Assembly (NCBI RefSeq): GCF_019711615.1
Contig: NZ_JAIGNS010000001.1
Span: 372,001-436,000 of the forward strand
Length of the DNA: 64,000 nt
Direction of reading: 5' to 3'
Origin: Qipengyuania intermedia
GTDB lineage: Bacteria; Pseudomonadota; Alphaproteobacteria; Sphingomonadales; Sphingomonadaceae
Numbering within the stretch: position 1 is the first letter of the stretch; every line of letters begins with the position of its first letter. Made by a program: the position numbers and the translations under genes. Below the pieces are notes generated by a model that saw nothing but the letters and a program-made list of their open reading frames with translations, did no database searches and was not told the DNA's origin. This document shows positions 40,506-49,395 of this stretch, in pieces.

Positions 40506-40670
40506 CGGGGGAGCCTATCCGCGCGCAAAGGCAAGTCAACACGGGCTGGGTGACGCGCCCAAACCCGAGGAACGTTGCCACCCTCCACCCTCGCCCCTAG
40601 TGTCCGCGCAGGGTTGCGAGTCGTGAGCGGAAATATCCGCCTTCATTCACGGGTCGCTGTGGAGGTCTTC

Positions 40671-41093
40671 ATGAGAAAACTGATACTCGTCGCAAGCGCG
40701 GCGATCCTGGCAGGCTGTTCGCAGGCTGCCGAAGAAGAAGTCGTAGACGAACCGGTGGAAGAGCCCGCCATGGTGGACGAGTCCGGCATCGCGGCGGACG
40801 GCCAGGCAACCCCGGGAATGTACCGCGTCACGTCTTCGGACGGCAACGTATACGACGAGGATGTTCGCGCCGACGGCACCTACACCCAGTCGCTCAATGG
40901 CGAAGTCGTCGAGACCGGCAGGTGGGACCAGAAATCGCCGAGCCAGTACTGCTACACGGTCGACGAAGCCTATGTCGATGAAGACACCCCCGCCGGGGAG
41001 CAGTGCAACACCGAACAGATCGGCGAAGACGGCGTCTGGACATCGACCAATCCCGCCGGGGAGACGGCCGTGGTCGAGCGCGTACAAAGCTAA
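40671..41093 (+). CDS. Small acidic lipoprotein, unknown
   Basis: A 140-residue lipoprotein with the lipobox LAGC at about residues 13-16, then a run of Glu/Asp/Val and a beta-rich C-terminal domain with two cysteines that could form a disulfide. ATG at 40671 after the strong site GGAGG is chosen. Followed by a clear terminator. No family recognised. Confidence 0.75.
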   Translation: MRKLILVASAAILAGCSQAAEEEVVDEPVEEPAMVDESGIAADGQATPGMYRVTSSDGNVYDEDVRADGTYTQSLNGEVVETGRWDQKSPSQYCYTVDEAYVDEDTPAGEQCNTEQIGEDGVWTSTNPAGETAVVERVQS

Positions 41094-41106
41094 GTTGAAC
41101 CAATCG

Positions 41107-41139
41107 GGGCGCGGGGGATCGAACCTTCGCGCCCTTTTT
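41107..41139 (+). terminator. Intrinsic terminator of the lipoprotein gene
   Basis: GGGCGCG at 41107-41113 pairs with CGCGCCC at 41128-41134, closing a 14-base loop, and is followed by five T. It works in the forward direction only; no T run follows on the reverse strand. Confidence 0.8.
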
Positions 41140-41141
41140 CT

Positions 41142-41897
41142 TTAGAGGAAGGGTTCCTCGTCCGGCTTGTGGATGCCGCACTCCACCTTGTCCCAGCCGC
41201 TCCAGCGGCCGGCGCGCGGATCTTCGCCCGGCTTCACTTCGCGGGTACAGGGCGAGCAGCCGATCGAGGGGAAACCGCGTTCTACCAGCGGATGACGCGG
41301 GAGATTATGCTCTTCGAAATAGGCTGCGATACGGTCCGCATCCCAGTCGATCAGCGGGTTGATCTTCATTCGCCCCTGCGCATCCGAAGTGTCCACTTCG
41401 AAACGCGGCAGATTGGCGCGGGTCGAGGACTGGAACGCCTTGCGCCCCGTGAGGCTCGCATCATAGCGTGCCAGCGCCTTCTCCAGCGGACGCACCTTAC
41501 GCAATTCGCAGCATCCGTCCGGATCATATGACCAGCGAAGGCCCGTTTCATCGCGCTTTTGGAGATCGGAAAGCTCGGGATAAAGATCGACCCGGTTGAG
41601 GCCGAACAAGTCGGTCAATTCGTCGCGATAGGCCAGGGTTTCCGGAAAATGCTTGCCCGTGTCGAGGAACAGGATCGGGATGCTGTCGTCGATCCGTGAG
41701 ACGAGGTGCAGCAGTGCGGCACTTTCCGCACCGAAGCTGGAAACCAGCGCGATGTCTCCCACCAAATTGCCGTCGACCACCGCGCGCAGCCAGTCTTCCG
41801 TTTCGGTGCCGCGAAACATTCGGTTCAGGCGGATGGCGTCCTGATCCGTGAAGCGTGGCCCCGTATCGAGGCGGTCGATGGCGCGTGTCTCGTTCAT
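41142..41897 (-). CDS. cysH: Phosphoadenylyl/adenylyl-sulfate reductase
   Basis: Reduces activated sulfate to sulfite with thioredoxin. The protein is 251 residues. The FGAESAALLHLV P-loop-like region is followed by CC (about residue 130), CSPC and the ECGIH tail with the catalytic Cys. The paired CC/CxxC cysteines indicate the iron-sulfur-containing type, often specific for APS. Last gene of the cobA-DUF2849-cysI-DUF934-cysH operon. Confidence 0.93.
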   Translation of the reverse strand: MNETRAIDRLDTGPRFTDQDAIRLNRMFRGTETEDWLRAVVDGNLVGDIALVSSFGAESAALLHLVSRIDDSIPILFLDTGKHFPETLAYRDELTDLFGLNRVDLYPELSDLQKRDETGLRWSYDPDGCCELRKVRPLEKALARYDASLTGRKAFQSSTRANLPRFEVDTSDAQGRMKINPLIDWDADRIAAYFEEHNLPRHPLVERGFPSIGCSPCTREVKPGEDPRAGRWSGWDKVECGIHKPDEEPFL

Positions 41898-42340
41898 GCG
41901 TGCCGCTTGGCCCAGATCGGCGTGCGGCTGTCGGCGGCAGGCTGGTACACTTCCGGCCGGCGCGAGAGCGCGGTTTCGAGGTCGTCTTGGTTGAGGGCTG
42001 TGTCCGGCTCGAAAGCGTCGAAGCCGCAGCGGCGCATATAAGCGACCTGGTCGACCAGCACATCGCCCACGGCGCGCAGTTCGCCCTCGTAGCCGGCTTC
42101 GCGCAACAGACGGGCGGACGAATATCCGCGCCCGTCACCGAAAGCGGGGAAATTCACTTCCACCAGCGCAAGACGTTCGAGATGCGGGATCAGTTCGCGC
42201 GCGTCGTCGCCCGGTTCCACGCGCACGGCGCTCGCGTTCGACTGGTCGAGGAAGGAATCGACCGTTACCGCCGCATGATCGACGGGCTCGTCTTCGCGAT
42301 AGCGGATGAGCGTGTCTGTGTCGGAAACGAAGTCAGCCAT
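41894..42340 (-). CDS. DUF934 protein associated with sulfite reduction
   Basis: A 148-residue protein of the DUF934 family, found next to sulfite reductase genes in alphaproteobacteria. Landmarks are ARELIPHLERLALVEVNFPAFGDGRGYSSARLLRE and MRRCGFDAFEP. The exact role is unknown; an accessory function for CysI is inferred from position. It overlaps cysI by eight bases and cysH by four. Confidence 0.85.
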   Translation of the reverse strand: MADFVSDTDTLIRYREDEPVDHAAVTVDSFLDQSNASAVRVEPGDDARELIPHLERLALVEVNFPAFGDGRGYSSARLLREAGYEGELRAVGDVLVDQVAYMRRCGFDAFEPDTALNQDDLETALSRRPEVYQPAADSRTPIWAKRHA

Positions 42341-43964
42341 AGAGGGCCTCCTTGAAGGGGGTCATGCCGATACGGCGGTAGGTGTCGAGGAAGCGCTCGC
42401 CGTCCTGGCGTTCGCGCAGGTAGACGTCTGCGGCGGTTTCGACCGCGTCGACGATGCCTGCTTCATCGAAGCCGGGGCCGGTGATCTTGGCGAGGCTCAC
42501 GTCCTCCGCCTCGCTCCCGCCGAGCAGGAGCTGGTAGTTCTCGACGCCCTTCTTATCGACGCCGAGGATGCCGATATGGCCAGCGTGGTGGTGCCCGCAG
42601 GCGTTGATGCAGCCGGAAATCTTCAGCTTGAGCTGGCCCAGCGCCTCGGTCTTCCCATTTGCGGCGAAACGCTCCGAAATCTGCTGCGCGACCGGGATCG
42701 AGCGCGCATTGGCGAGGCTGCAATAGTCGAGGCCCGGGCAGGCGATGATGTCCTCGACCGTGTCGAGGTTCGGGCTGCCCAGTCCTGCGTCATCGAGAGC
42801 GCTCCATAGCGCGTGGAGATCGGCCTTGCGAACGTGCGGCAGGACGATGTTCTGCGTGTGCATCACGCGCAGTTCGTCGAAGCTGTAATCGCGCGCGAGG
42901 TCGGCCATCAGATGCATCTGCTCTGCGGTCGCATCGCCAGGAATGCCGCCGACCGGCTTCAGGCTGATGACGGCGGACACGTATCCATCCGCCTTGTGCG
43001 CAACCGTATTGCGGTCGACCCACAGCGCGAAATCGGGATCCGAGCGATCGATGTCATCGGGCAGGTCCGCTTCGAAAAGCGGGTCCTCGAAGTAGGTGCG
43101 GATACGCTCGAGTTCGGCGAAGGGAGGTTCGACGCCCTGTTCAAGAAGGTGCGCGAATTCCGCTTCGACCTGGCGCGTGTATTCTTCCGCGCCCATCTCG
43201 TGGACGAGGATCTTGATGCGCGCCTTGTACTTGTTGTCGCGGCGACCGTGGCGGTTGTAGACCCGCAGGCATGCCTCGGCATAGGTCACCAATTGGTCGA
43301 GCGGGACGAAGGGGTTGATGCAAGGCGCGATCATCGGCGTGCGGCCCATGCCCCCGCCGACGTAGAAGGCAGCGCCCAGTTCGCCGTCCCGCTCCACGAT
43401 CTGGATGCCGATGTCATGCAACCGCATGGCTGCACGATCGGTGTCGCTGGCGATCACCGCGATCTTGAACTTGCGCGGCAAATAGCTGAATTCGGGGTGG
43501 AAGCTCGACCATTGCCTCAGCAATTCGGCATAAGGCCTTGGGTCGACGACCTCGTCCGCAGCAGCGCCCGCGAAATGGTCGGACGAGATATTGCGGATGC
43601 AGTTCCCGCTGGTCTGGATGGCGTGCATTTCCACCTTGGCGAGATCGGCCAAGATATCGGCCGCATCTTCCAGCTTGATCCAGTTGTACTGGATGTTCTG
43701 GCGGGTGGTGAAATGCCCGTATCCGCGATCGTACTTGTCCGCGATATCGGCCAGCGCATGCATCTGCCGGCTGTCGAGCGTGCCATAGGGAATGGCGACG
43801 CGCAGCATGTAGGCGTGCAATTGCAGGTAGAGACCGTTCATCAGCCGCAGCGGCTTGAACTGGTCTTCGGTCAGCTTTCCTTCGAGACGGCGGCGTGCCT
43901 GGTCGCGGAATTCCTCGACCCGGGCATCGACCATCTGCTGGTCGTATGAATCGTACTTATACAT
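42333..43964 (-). CDS. cysI: Sulfite/nitrite reductase, siroheme-type
   Basis: Reduces sulfite to sulfide with siroheme and a 4Fe-4S cluster; it can be called nitrite/sulfite reductase by family alone. The protein is 543 residues with the ferredoxin-like halves, HFTTRQNIQYNW, and near the C-terminus CPGLDYC and CINAC, the four cluster/siroheme cysteines. ATG at 43964 shares bases with the DUF2849 stop. Context with cysH and cobA favours sulfite. Confidence 0.93.
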   Translation of the reverse strand: MYKYDSYDQQMVDARVEEFRDQARRRLEGKLTEDQFKPLRLMNGLYLQLHAYMLRVAIPYGTLDSRQMHALADIADKYDRGYGHFTTRQNIQYNWIKLEDAADILADLAKVEMHAIQTSGNCIRNISSDHFAGAAADEVVDPRPYAELLRQWSSFHPEFSYLPRKFKIAVIASDTDRAAMRLHDIGIQIVERDGELGAAFYVGGGMGRTPMIAPCINPFVPLDQLVTYAEACLRVYNRHGRRDNKYKARIKILVHEMGAEEYTRQVEAEFAHLLEQGVEPPFAELERIRTYFEDPLFEADLPDDIDRSDPDFALWVDRNTVAHKADGYVSAVISLKPVGGIPGDATAEQMHLMADLARDYSFDELRVMHTQNIVLPHVRKADLHALWSALDDAGLGSPNLDTVEDIIACPGLDYCSLANARSIPVAQQISERFAANGKTEALGQLKLKISGCINACGHHHAGHIGILGVDKKGVENYQLLLGGSEAEDVSLAKITGPGFDEAGIVDAVETAADVYLRERQDGERFLDTYRRIGMTPFKEALYG

Positions 43965-44260
43965 CAGATCACCCAGTTGCCGATGTCGGGATCGGCGGGT
44001 TTGAGAGTGAGATCGGGGCGCACCGTCGGGCCGATCGCGCGGACGCGGTCCTTGATGTGCGAAGGACGCGGGCTGCCCTCGTCCATCGTCGCGTCGATCG
44101 CATAGGGCGCATTGACGCGGCGGGCGGATTCCTCGCGGCGGGCGATTTCGTCCTCGCTGCCGGTCACATCGACGGCGTCTTCGACATGGAGGGACCAGTC
44201 GCTGCCGGTCCACCAGGTGACCGCACCCGTCTTGAGGTCGTTTCCGGTCAAAATCCTCAT
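43964..44260 (-). CDS. DUF2849 protein
   Basis: A 98-residue protein of the DUF2849 family, begins MRILTGNDLKTGAVTWW. It sits between cobA and cysI in many alphaproteobacterial sulfur operons. Overlaps both by four bases or less. Function unknown; a role in siroheme enzyme maturation is inference from context. Confidence 0.83.
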   Translation of the reverse strand: MRILTGNDLKTGAVTWWTGSDWSLHVEDAVDVTGSEDEIARREESARRVNAPYAIDATMDEGSPRPSHIKDRVRAIGPTVRPDLTLKPADPDIGNWVI

Positions 44261-45015
44261 CGCGCAGCCTCCTGTGCAAGAGCCGCGAGCGAGACGTTAT
44301 CGCGCGCCGTCACCTCGCCAATTACGATCAGCGCGGGACTGATAACCTGTTCGGCTTCGACAAGGTCGGGAAGAGCAGCCAGCGGAGCGCGCAGCACGCG
44401 CATTTCGGGGCGCGCACCGTTCTCGATCACGGCCACCGGCATGTCGGGCGCAAGGCCATCTTCCATCAGCTTTTCCGCAATTTGCGGCGCGGTCTTCACG
44501 CCCATGTAGATGACGAGCGTGCGGCCCTTGCCGGCAAGTCCGGCCCAGTCCTGGTCCTTCAGCCCCTTGCACTGGCCGGCGACGAAGCTGACGATCGAGG
44601 ATGCATCGCGGTGGGTGAGCGCAATCTGTGCCGCAGCCGCCGCGCCGTTGGCGGCGCTGATGCCCGGCACGACTTCGACCGGCACATTCGCCGCGCGAGC
44701 CGCTTCCGCTTCTTCGCCGCCACGCCCGAAAATGAAGGGATCGCCGCCCTTCAGGCGCACGACGTCTTCACCGGAGCGGGCAATGCGCACCAGCAGGTCG
44801 CAGATGTCTTCCTGCGCCATGGTGTGCTTCGACCGCTGTTTCGCGACCGAGATCAGCTCGGCATCAGGATGGGCGAGCGCCAGGATTGCAGGATCGACGA
44901 GACCGTCGTGGACGATGATGCGCGCGCGATCGAGCAGGCGCGCAGCCCTCAGCGTCAGAAGATCGGGATCGCCCGGCCCCGCGCCGACGAGATATATGGT
45001 TCCGGTATTTGCCAT
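44257..45015 (-). CDS. cobA: Uroporphyrinogen-III C-methyltransferase
   Basis: Converts uroporphyrinogen III to precorrin-2 for siroheme (and possibly cobalamin). The 252-residue protein has YLVGAGPGDPDLLTLRA, the RLKGGDPFIFGRGGEE motif and PGISAANGA. It is the stand-alone enzyme, not the fused CysG. It opens the sulfur operon and an inverted repeat lies 60 bases upstream. Confidence 0.94.
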   Translation of the reverse strand: MANTGTIYLVGAGPGDPDLLTLRAARLLDRARIIVHDGLVDPAILALAHPDAELISVAKQRSKHTMAQEDICDLLVRIARSGEDVVRLKGGDPFIFGRGGEEAEAARAANVPVEVVPGISAANGAAAAAQIALTHRDASSIVSFVAGQCKGLKDQDWAGLAGKGRTLVIYMGVKTAPQIAEKLMEDGLAPDMPVAVIENGARPEMRVLRAPLAALPDLVEAEQVISPALIVIGEVTARDNVSLAALAQEAAR

Positions 45016-45074
45016 GGGTCATAGATGCGCCGCATGGGCATGCCACGCCAATCAGAATGAATGCGTGGGCAGGT

Positions 45075-45098
45075 AGCGCAGATTTTGAAATCAGCGCT
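45075..45098. promoter_or_regulatory. Inverted repeat upstream of the cobA sulfur operon
   Basis: Arms AGCGCAGATTT and AAATCAGCGCT are 11 bases each around TG, with a single mismatched pair. The site is 60-84 bases ahead of cobA and just inside the end of the region after mscS. It suits an operator for a sulfur regulator, but no consensus was matched. Confidence 0.45.
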
Positions 45099-45112
45099 GT
45101 GCGCGCGCAAAA

Positions 45113-46180
45113 CTATTCTTTTGTAACCTGGTCGCCGCCGCTGCGGGTCATCATCATTTCGAACCACCGGTCGAGCTGATCGCTCGAGCGGATGTGCAGG
45201 TCGCGCTGCGGGAACGGGATTTCGATGCCGTTCTCCTTGAACAACCACCACAGCTTCTTGAGCACGGCACTGCGCACATTGCCGACACCGTCTTCAGGGT
45301 CCTTGATCCAGCAGTGGATCATGAAATTCACCGAGTTATCGCCGTATTCGGCCATCCAGACGGTGGGAGGGGGCGCTTTCAGCACGCGGTCGCACGACTT
45401 GGCCGCTTCAAGCATGAGCTCTTCTGCCAGCTTCATATCGGCCTCGTAGCTGACGCCGACCGGCACCTGCATGCGCACATTCTTCGACGAATAGGACCAG
45501 TTTTCCACCTGGTTTATCATCAGGTTTTCGTTCGGGATCAGATATTCGCGCTGGTCGCGCGTGGTCACCGATACCGCACGAACGCCGATCTTGCGGATCT
45601 GGCCGAAGCTCTCATTACCGGCCATGTCCGTCACCGCGATGACGTCACCCGGCTTGATCGACTTGTCCATCAAGAGGATGATGCCGGCAATCAGATTACC
45701 GAATGTCTTCTGCAGGCCGAAACCGATGGCAAGGCCGAAAGCGCCGGAGAATACCGCCAGCGCGGTCAAATCGATACCGAGCAAGTCGATCCCGAGGAAG
45801 AAGGCCGCGGCCCAGATGGCGATGGTGACGATCTTCTCGACCAGCAATTGCTGCGTGTCGTCCAGCCTTGTGATGCGTCGCACCAGTCGGCGCGACAATT
45901 TGCTGATAAACCAGGCGAAGGCGATCACGCCGACGAGGATCGTTGCCACGATCAGCACGTCGAACAGCGAAATGCGCATCTCGCCGAAGCTCAGCGCGAG
46001 CGAATCCAGCGTGTCGACGATCGAACCGACCGTTGCGCTTTTTTCGCTGACCGCTTCCCTGATACCTTCCGATGCCGCCACGGCGGTTTCTTCCGGCGCA
46101 GGTTCGGCCAGGGACCACGCCTGCTCTACCGTATCGGTCTGCGGGGTTTCACTGCTTGCGGGTGGTGTTTCGCCCTGCAC
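45113..46180 (-). CDS. Small-conductance mechanosensitive channel (MscS family)
   Basis: A 355-residue channel. After a ~65-residue Ala/Glu/Pro-rich N-terminal region come three membrane segments (about 75-95, 115-135, 145-170), with the third carrying the Gly/Ala-rich pore helix GAFGLAIGFGLQKTFGNLIAG. The soluble MscS beta domain (DVIAVTDMAGNESFGQI, REYLIPNENLMINQVENWS) and the C-terminal domain follow. GTG start after AAGGA, two bases beyond the metC stop, so it is coupled to sulfur enzymes. Confidence 0.92.
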   Translation of the reverse strand: MQGETPPASSETPQTDTVEQAWSLAEPAPEETAVAASEGIREAVSEKSATVGSIVDTLDSLALSFGEMRISLFDVLIVATILVGVIAFAWFISKLSRRLVRRITRLDDTQQLLVEKIVTIAIWAAAFFLGIDLLGIDLTALAVFSGAFGLAIGFGLQKTFGNLIAGIILLMDKSIKPGDVIAVTDMAGNESFGQIRKIGVRAVSVTTRDQREYLIPNENLMINQVENWSYSSKNVRMQVPVGVSYEADMKLAEELMLEAAKSCDRVLKAPPPTVWMAEYGDNSVNFMIHCWIKDPEDGVGNVRSAVLKKLWWLFKENGIEIPFPQRDLHIRSSDQLDRWFEMMMTRSGGDQVTKE

Positions 46181-46182
46181 GA

Positions 46183-47391
46183 CTATCCTTTATCCATTAC
46201 CACGAAAGCCTGATCGAGATCTGCGATCAGGTCGCCTGCATCCTCGAGACCGATCGATAGGCGAATTCCGCAGCTATCGCCAATCCCCCAATCTTTCTTC
46301 GGCCAATTCATCACGCTTCGCACGCCCGGCACGTCAAACGGCAGGGCAAGGCTCTCGAAGCCGCCCCAGCTGTATCCGATGCCGAACAGCTCCAACGCAT
46401 CGATCAGGCGCACTCGTGCCGCATCGTCGCGGTCCTTGAGAACGAAGCTGAACAGGCCGCAGCCGCCCGTGAAATCGCGTTCGTATAGTTCGTGACCCGC
46501 CGATCCGGGCAGGACCGGGCACAGCACCTGTGCGACCTCGTCCCGCGCTTCCAGCCACTTTGCAATCTTGAGGGCAGTCGCGGTTTCGCGTTCCAGCCGC
46601 ACGTCCATCGTTCTCAGCCCCCTCAGCGCGAGAGCAGCGTCATCTGGTGACACGATGTGGCCAAGCTGCTGAGCCGTCATGCGCAGGCGGCGATACCAGC
46701 GCTCACCCGCGCTCGCGGAACCCATCATCAGGTCTGAATGCCCGCCGACATGCTTGGTCAGCGCCATGATCGCAATGTCGCACCCCCGCTCCAGAGCCGG
46801 GAAACCGAGCGATGTCGCCCAGGTATTGTCCATCAGGCTGACCGCTCCCTGATCCCGTGCAATCGCGGCGAGCGCGGGAATATCGCACAATTCCATCGTC
46901 AGGCTGCCGGGGTTCTCCAGCATGACCGCCTTGGTCCGTTCGCAGAACTTTTCCGCAAATCCATCGAGGTCGAGCGGGTCGAAAAACCGGTGCTCGACAC
47001 CAAAGCGCTTGAGCAGGCCCATGGCGGTATTGCGGGTCGGGTCGTATGCATTGTCGGTAACGAGCAGGACGTCGCCTGCCTTCAGCACTGCCATCAGCGC
47101 ACCGACGATGGCCGCAACGCCGCTGGGGTAGAGGACCGTGCCATGTGCGCCCGGCTCCAGCTCGGTCAGCGCGTCCGACAGTGCCCATTGCGTCGGCGCG
47201 CCGCGCCTGCCGTAGAAGAAGCGCCCGTCCTCGTTCGCCTTCGGCCCTTCGCGCAAGGAGGCGCAATCGGGATAGAGATGGGTGCTGGCCCGCCACACCG
47301 GCGGATTGACCACGTGCCGGGCGAAATCGCCCGTCCGCCCCGTCGTCACCAAGCGCGTGCCCTTGCCCTGCTTTCCCTTGGAGCCCGCCAT
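46183..47391 (-). CDS. metC: Cystathionine beta-lyase
   Basis: PLP enzyme of the Cys/Met-metabolism family, 402 residues. Landmarks are TSTHLYPD-like start, YGRRGAPTQWALSDAL, NTWATSLGFPAL and the PLP lysine in MALTKHVGGHSDLMMG. The family includes cystathionine gamma-lyase/synthase; the NTWAT and TKHVGGHSD pattern favours beta-lyase. ATG at 47391 gives the standard MAGSKGKQG start. It begins two bases after the sseA stop. Confidence 0.87.
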   Translation of the reverse strand: MAGSKGKQGKGTRLVTTGRTGDFARHVVNPPVWRASTHLYPDCASLREGPKANEDGRFFYGRRGAPTQWALSDALTELEPGAHGTVLYPSGVAAIVGALMAVLKAGDVLLVTDNAYDPTRNTAMGLLKRFGVEHRFFDPLDLDGFAEKFCERTKAVMLENPGSLTMELCDIPALAAIARDQGAVSLMDNTWATSLGFPALERGCDIAIMALTKHVGGHSDLMMGSASAGERWYRRLRMTAQQLGHIVSPDDAALALRGLRTMDVRLERETATALKIAKWLEARDEVAQVLCPVLPGSAGHELYERDFTGGCGLFSFVLKDRDDAARVRLIDALELFGIGYSWGGFESLALPFDVPGVRSVMNWPKKDWGIGDSCGIRLSIGLEDAGDLIADLDQAFVVMDKG

Positions 47392-47393
47392 GG

Positions 47394-48227
47394 TCAGCCA
47401 GCCGAGCCCCTGGCCTTGGGCGTATCGGGATCGGCGCCCCACTCCATCCAGCTGCCATCGTATAGCGCGACATCCTCCTTACCCGCCACTTCCAGCGCGA
47501 AGAGGAGAACGCAGGCCGTCATGCCGCTGTTGCAGCTGGTGATGACCGGCTTGTCGAGGTCCACGCCTGCGCTTTCGAAGATGCCGCGTATCTCATCGGC
47601 GCTGCGATAGGTCCCATCCTCGTTGAGCAGCCGCGTGAAATGCACATTCGCCGCGCCGGGAATATGACCGTCGGACCCGCTGCCTTCTTCGCCCGCAAAA
47701 CGCGCCGCATCGCGGGCATCGACGAGTTGGGCATCGCCATTCTCGATGGCGTCGAGAATGTCCTGCTTGCTGCGGACATCGCGCCGCATGTGCGGCTCCG
47801 GATAATCGCGCGGCGCGTGATCGAGGCGATCGTCCTCCAGCGGGCGATCCTCCGCTATCCATTTGGCAAGTCCGCCGTCGAGCACGGCCACATTGGGCTC
47901 GCCCGCGTGGTCGAACAGGAACCAGGCGCGCGCGGAGCTGCGAATATCGCTGTCGTCGTAGAGGACGATGCGGCCACCATGGGCGACGCCAAGCTTTCGC
48001 ATCCTCTCGGCGAATTGGTCTGCCGTCGGCACCGCCTTGGGGACGCTGGAGCCGGGATCGGTAAGCGCGGCGAGGTCGAGATACCGCGCACCGGGAATGT
48101 GCCGCTGCCGGAACTCGGCTTCCGCGTCCCTCCCGCTGTCGGGCAGATGCATGGTTGCATCGAGGATGATTAGGTCATCCGCGCCGATCCGCGCTGCGAG
48201 CCACTCTGTAGAAACCAGTTTGTCCAT
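47394..48227 (-). CDS. sseA: 3-mercaptopyruvate sulfurtransferase
   Basis: Transfers sulfur from 3-mercaptopyruvate to thiol or cyanide acceptors. The 277-residue protein has two rhodanese domains. The first carries the FRQRHIPGARYLDLAAL segment and the second the active loop CNSGMTAC with Cys232. The usual loop is CGSGVTA, so Asn at the second position is unusual. First gene of the sseA-metC-mscS run. Confidence 0.9.
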   Translation of the reverse strand: MDKLVSTEWLAARIGADDLIILDATMHLPDSGRDAEAEFRQRHIPGARYLDLAALTDPGSSVPKAVPTADQFAERMRKLGVAHGGRIVLYDDSDIRSSARAWFLFDHAGEPNVAVLDGGLAKWIAEDRPLEDDRLDHAPRDYPEPHMRRDVRSKQDILDAIENGDAQLVDARDAARFAGEEGSGSDGHIPGAANVHFTRLLNEDGTYRSADEIRGIFESAGVDLDKPVITSCNSGMTACVLLFALEVAGKEDVALYDGSWMEWGADPDTPKARGSAG

Positions 48228-48264
48228 CCCTGCGTGCTAGCGCGGGGGCGCATCGCTGTCGATG

Positions 48265-49395
48265 TCAGTCGAGAGCGCGGGCCGCGACCGGGCTCCAGCT
48301 GCGCAAGCCTTCGTCGAGACGGAATGGAGCAACACGCCCGGCATTGGCCTCGCCCTGACCGATGACGAAGGTGCGGACCTGGGGCTCTCCCCTGGCATCG
48401 GCGACTTTCAGCCGCAGTAGCGGCACGAGCAGGACCATGGAGCCCTGGTGCAGCACGCGGGCATTGGCGACAGGAAGCTGGACCTTGCCTTCATACCGCA
48501 CGCTCTGACCCGGCGCGATGCGTTCGAAGACATGCTGCTGGGGCAGGTCCTGCCCGGCCGATGCGACCTGCTGTTCGACTGGCAAGTCGCCGTGCGCCGA
48601 GACGAGATCGGCAGAAACCGACACGCCTGACATCGCCGAGGTCGAACGATTGAGCACGCTCACCCGGTAGTCGAGCGTCGCGTACGCGAAGGAAAGCGTC
48701 AGCTTGATCGCTTCGACCTTGATCTCGGCAGGCTTTGCAACCTGCGCGGCTGCAGGCGCCTGCTTGGGCGCTACGACGGGGCGTTCGATCCGGGGCGGCG
48801 GTGCGCTTGCACGCTTGCGCTGCCACGCGAAGAGCGCGAATCCCAGTGCGAGGAGACCTGCCAGCGCAGCCAGGATGATCGCCCAGGGCAGTCCGCCCGT
48901 TTCCTCCGCAACGGTGACGTCGGCATCTGCGTCAGGCGCAACCGGTTCGGCAGCGGGAAGCGATATCGACCCGGGAGGATCTATCGTGCTGGTGGGCTCC
49001 CCCGCTTGCGTTTCGGGCAGCGTATCGACTGGTGCCTCGATCTGTGGCGGAGCCGGACGTGCGCTTCCTACGGCAGGGGCCTGCGTGGGCCCTTGTCGCG
49101 GCGCGGTTTCGATGACCGGTCCGGGCGAGATCGTGGGCCTGGGCGTCGGGGCTTCTTGCGGTGCCGGTGTGGCTTGCTGGGTCGGCGTCGGCGTCGGCGT
49201 GGACCGCGCGGTTTCGATGACCCGGGGGCGCGTCGTCACCGGCGCTGCATCGTCCACCGGGCCCTGCACCTGCGGACTGGGCGTAGAGGTCGGGTTCGAC
49301 GGCGGAAGCTGGAAATCCTGCGCGCGTTGCGCTGCCGCGGACACAGGCAGGGCAAGCACGAGGGCAGCAAGAAGAGTGGTAGAACGTATATTCAT
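48265..49395 (-). CDS. Membrane protein with Pro/Thr-rich exported stalk
   Basis: A 376-residue protein. Signal peptide 1-22 (ALPVSAAAQ), then a Pro/Thr/Gln-rich segment to about residue 160 with TPTPTPTQQ and similar repeats, one membrane segment (about 168-190), and a cytosolic C-terminal domain (about 225-376) that is beta-rich. The design suggests a cell-surface stalk attached to an intracellular domain, but no family was recognised. ATG at 49395 is used because it begins the signal peptide. Confidence 0.75.
   Translation of the reverse strand: MNIRSTTLLAALVLALPVSAAAQRAQDFQLPPSNPTSTPSPQVQGPVDDAAPVTTRPRVIETARSTPTPTPTQQATPAPQEAPTPRPTISPGPVIETAPRQGPTQAPAVGSARPAPPQIEAPVDTLPETQAGEPTSTIDPPGSISLPAAEPVAPDADADVTVAEETGGLPWAIILAALAGLLALGFALFAWQRKRASAPPPRIERPVVAPKQAPAAAQVAKPAEIKVEAIKLTLSFAYATLDYRVSVLNRSTSAMSGVSVSADLVSAHGDLPVEQQVASAGQDLPQQHVFERIAPGQSVRYEGKVQLPVANARVLHQGSMVLLVPLLRLKVADARGEPQVRTFVIGQGEANAGRVAPFRLDEGLRSWSPVAARALD

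Noticed and set aside
47394-48227. SAM or other riboswitch ahead of the sseA-metC run
   Set aside because: Only 37 bases separate sseA from the upstream gene, too short for a riboswitch, and no conserved fold was seen.
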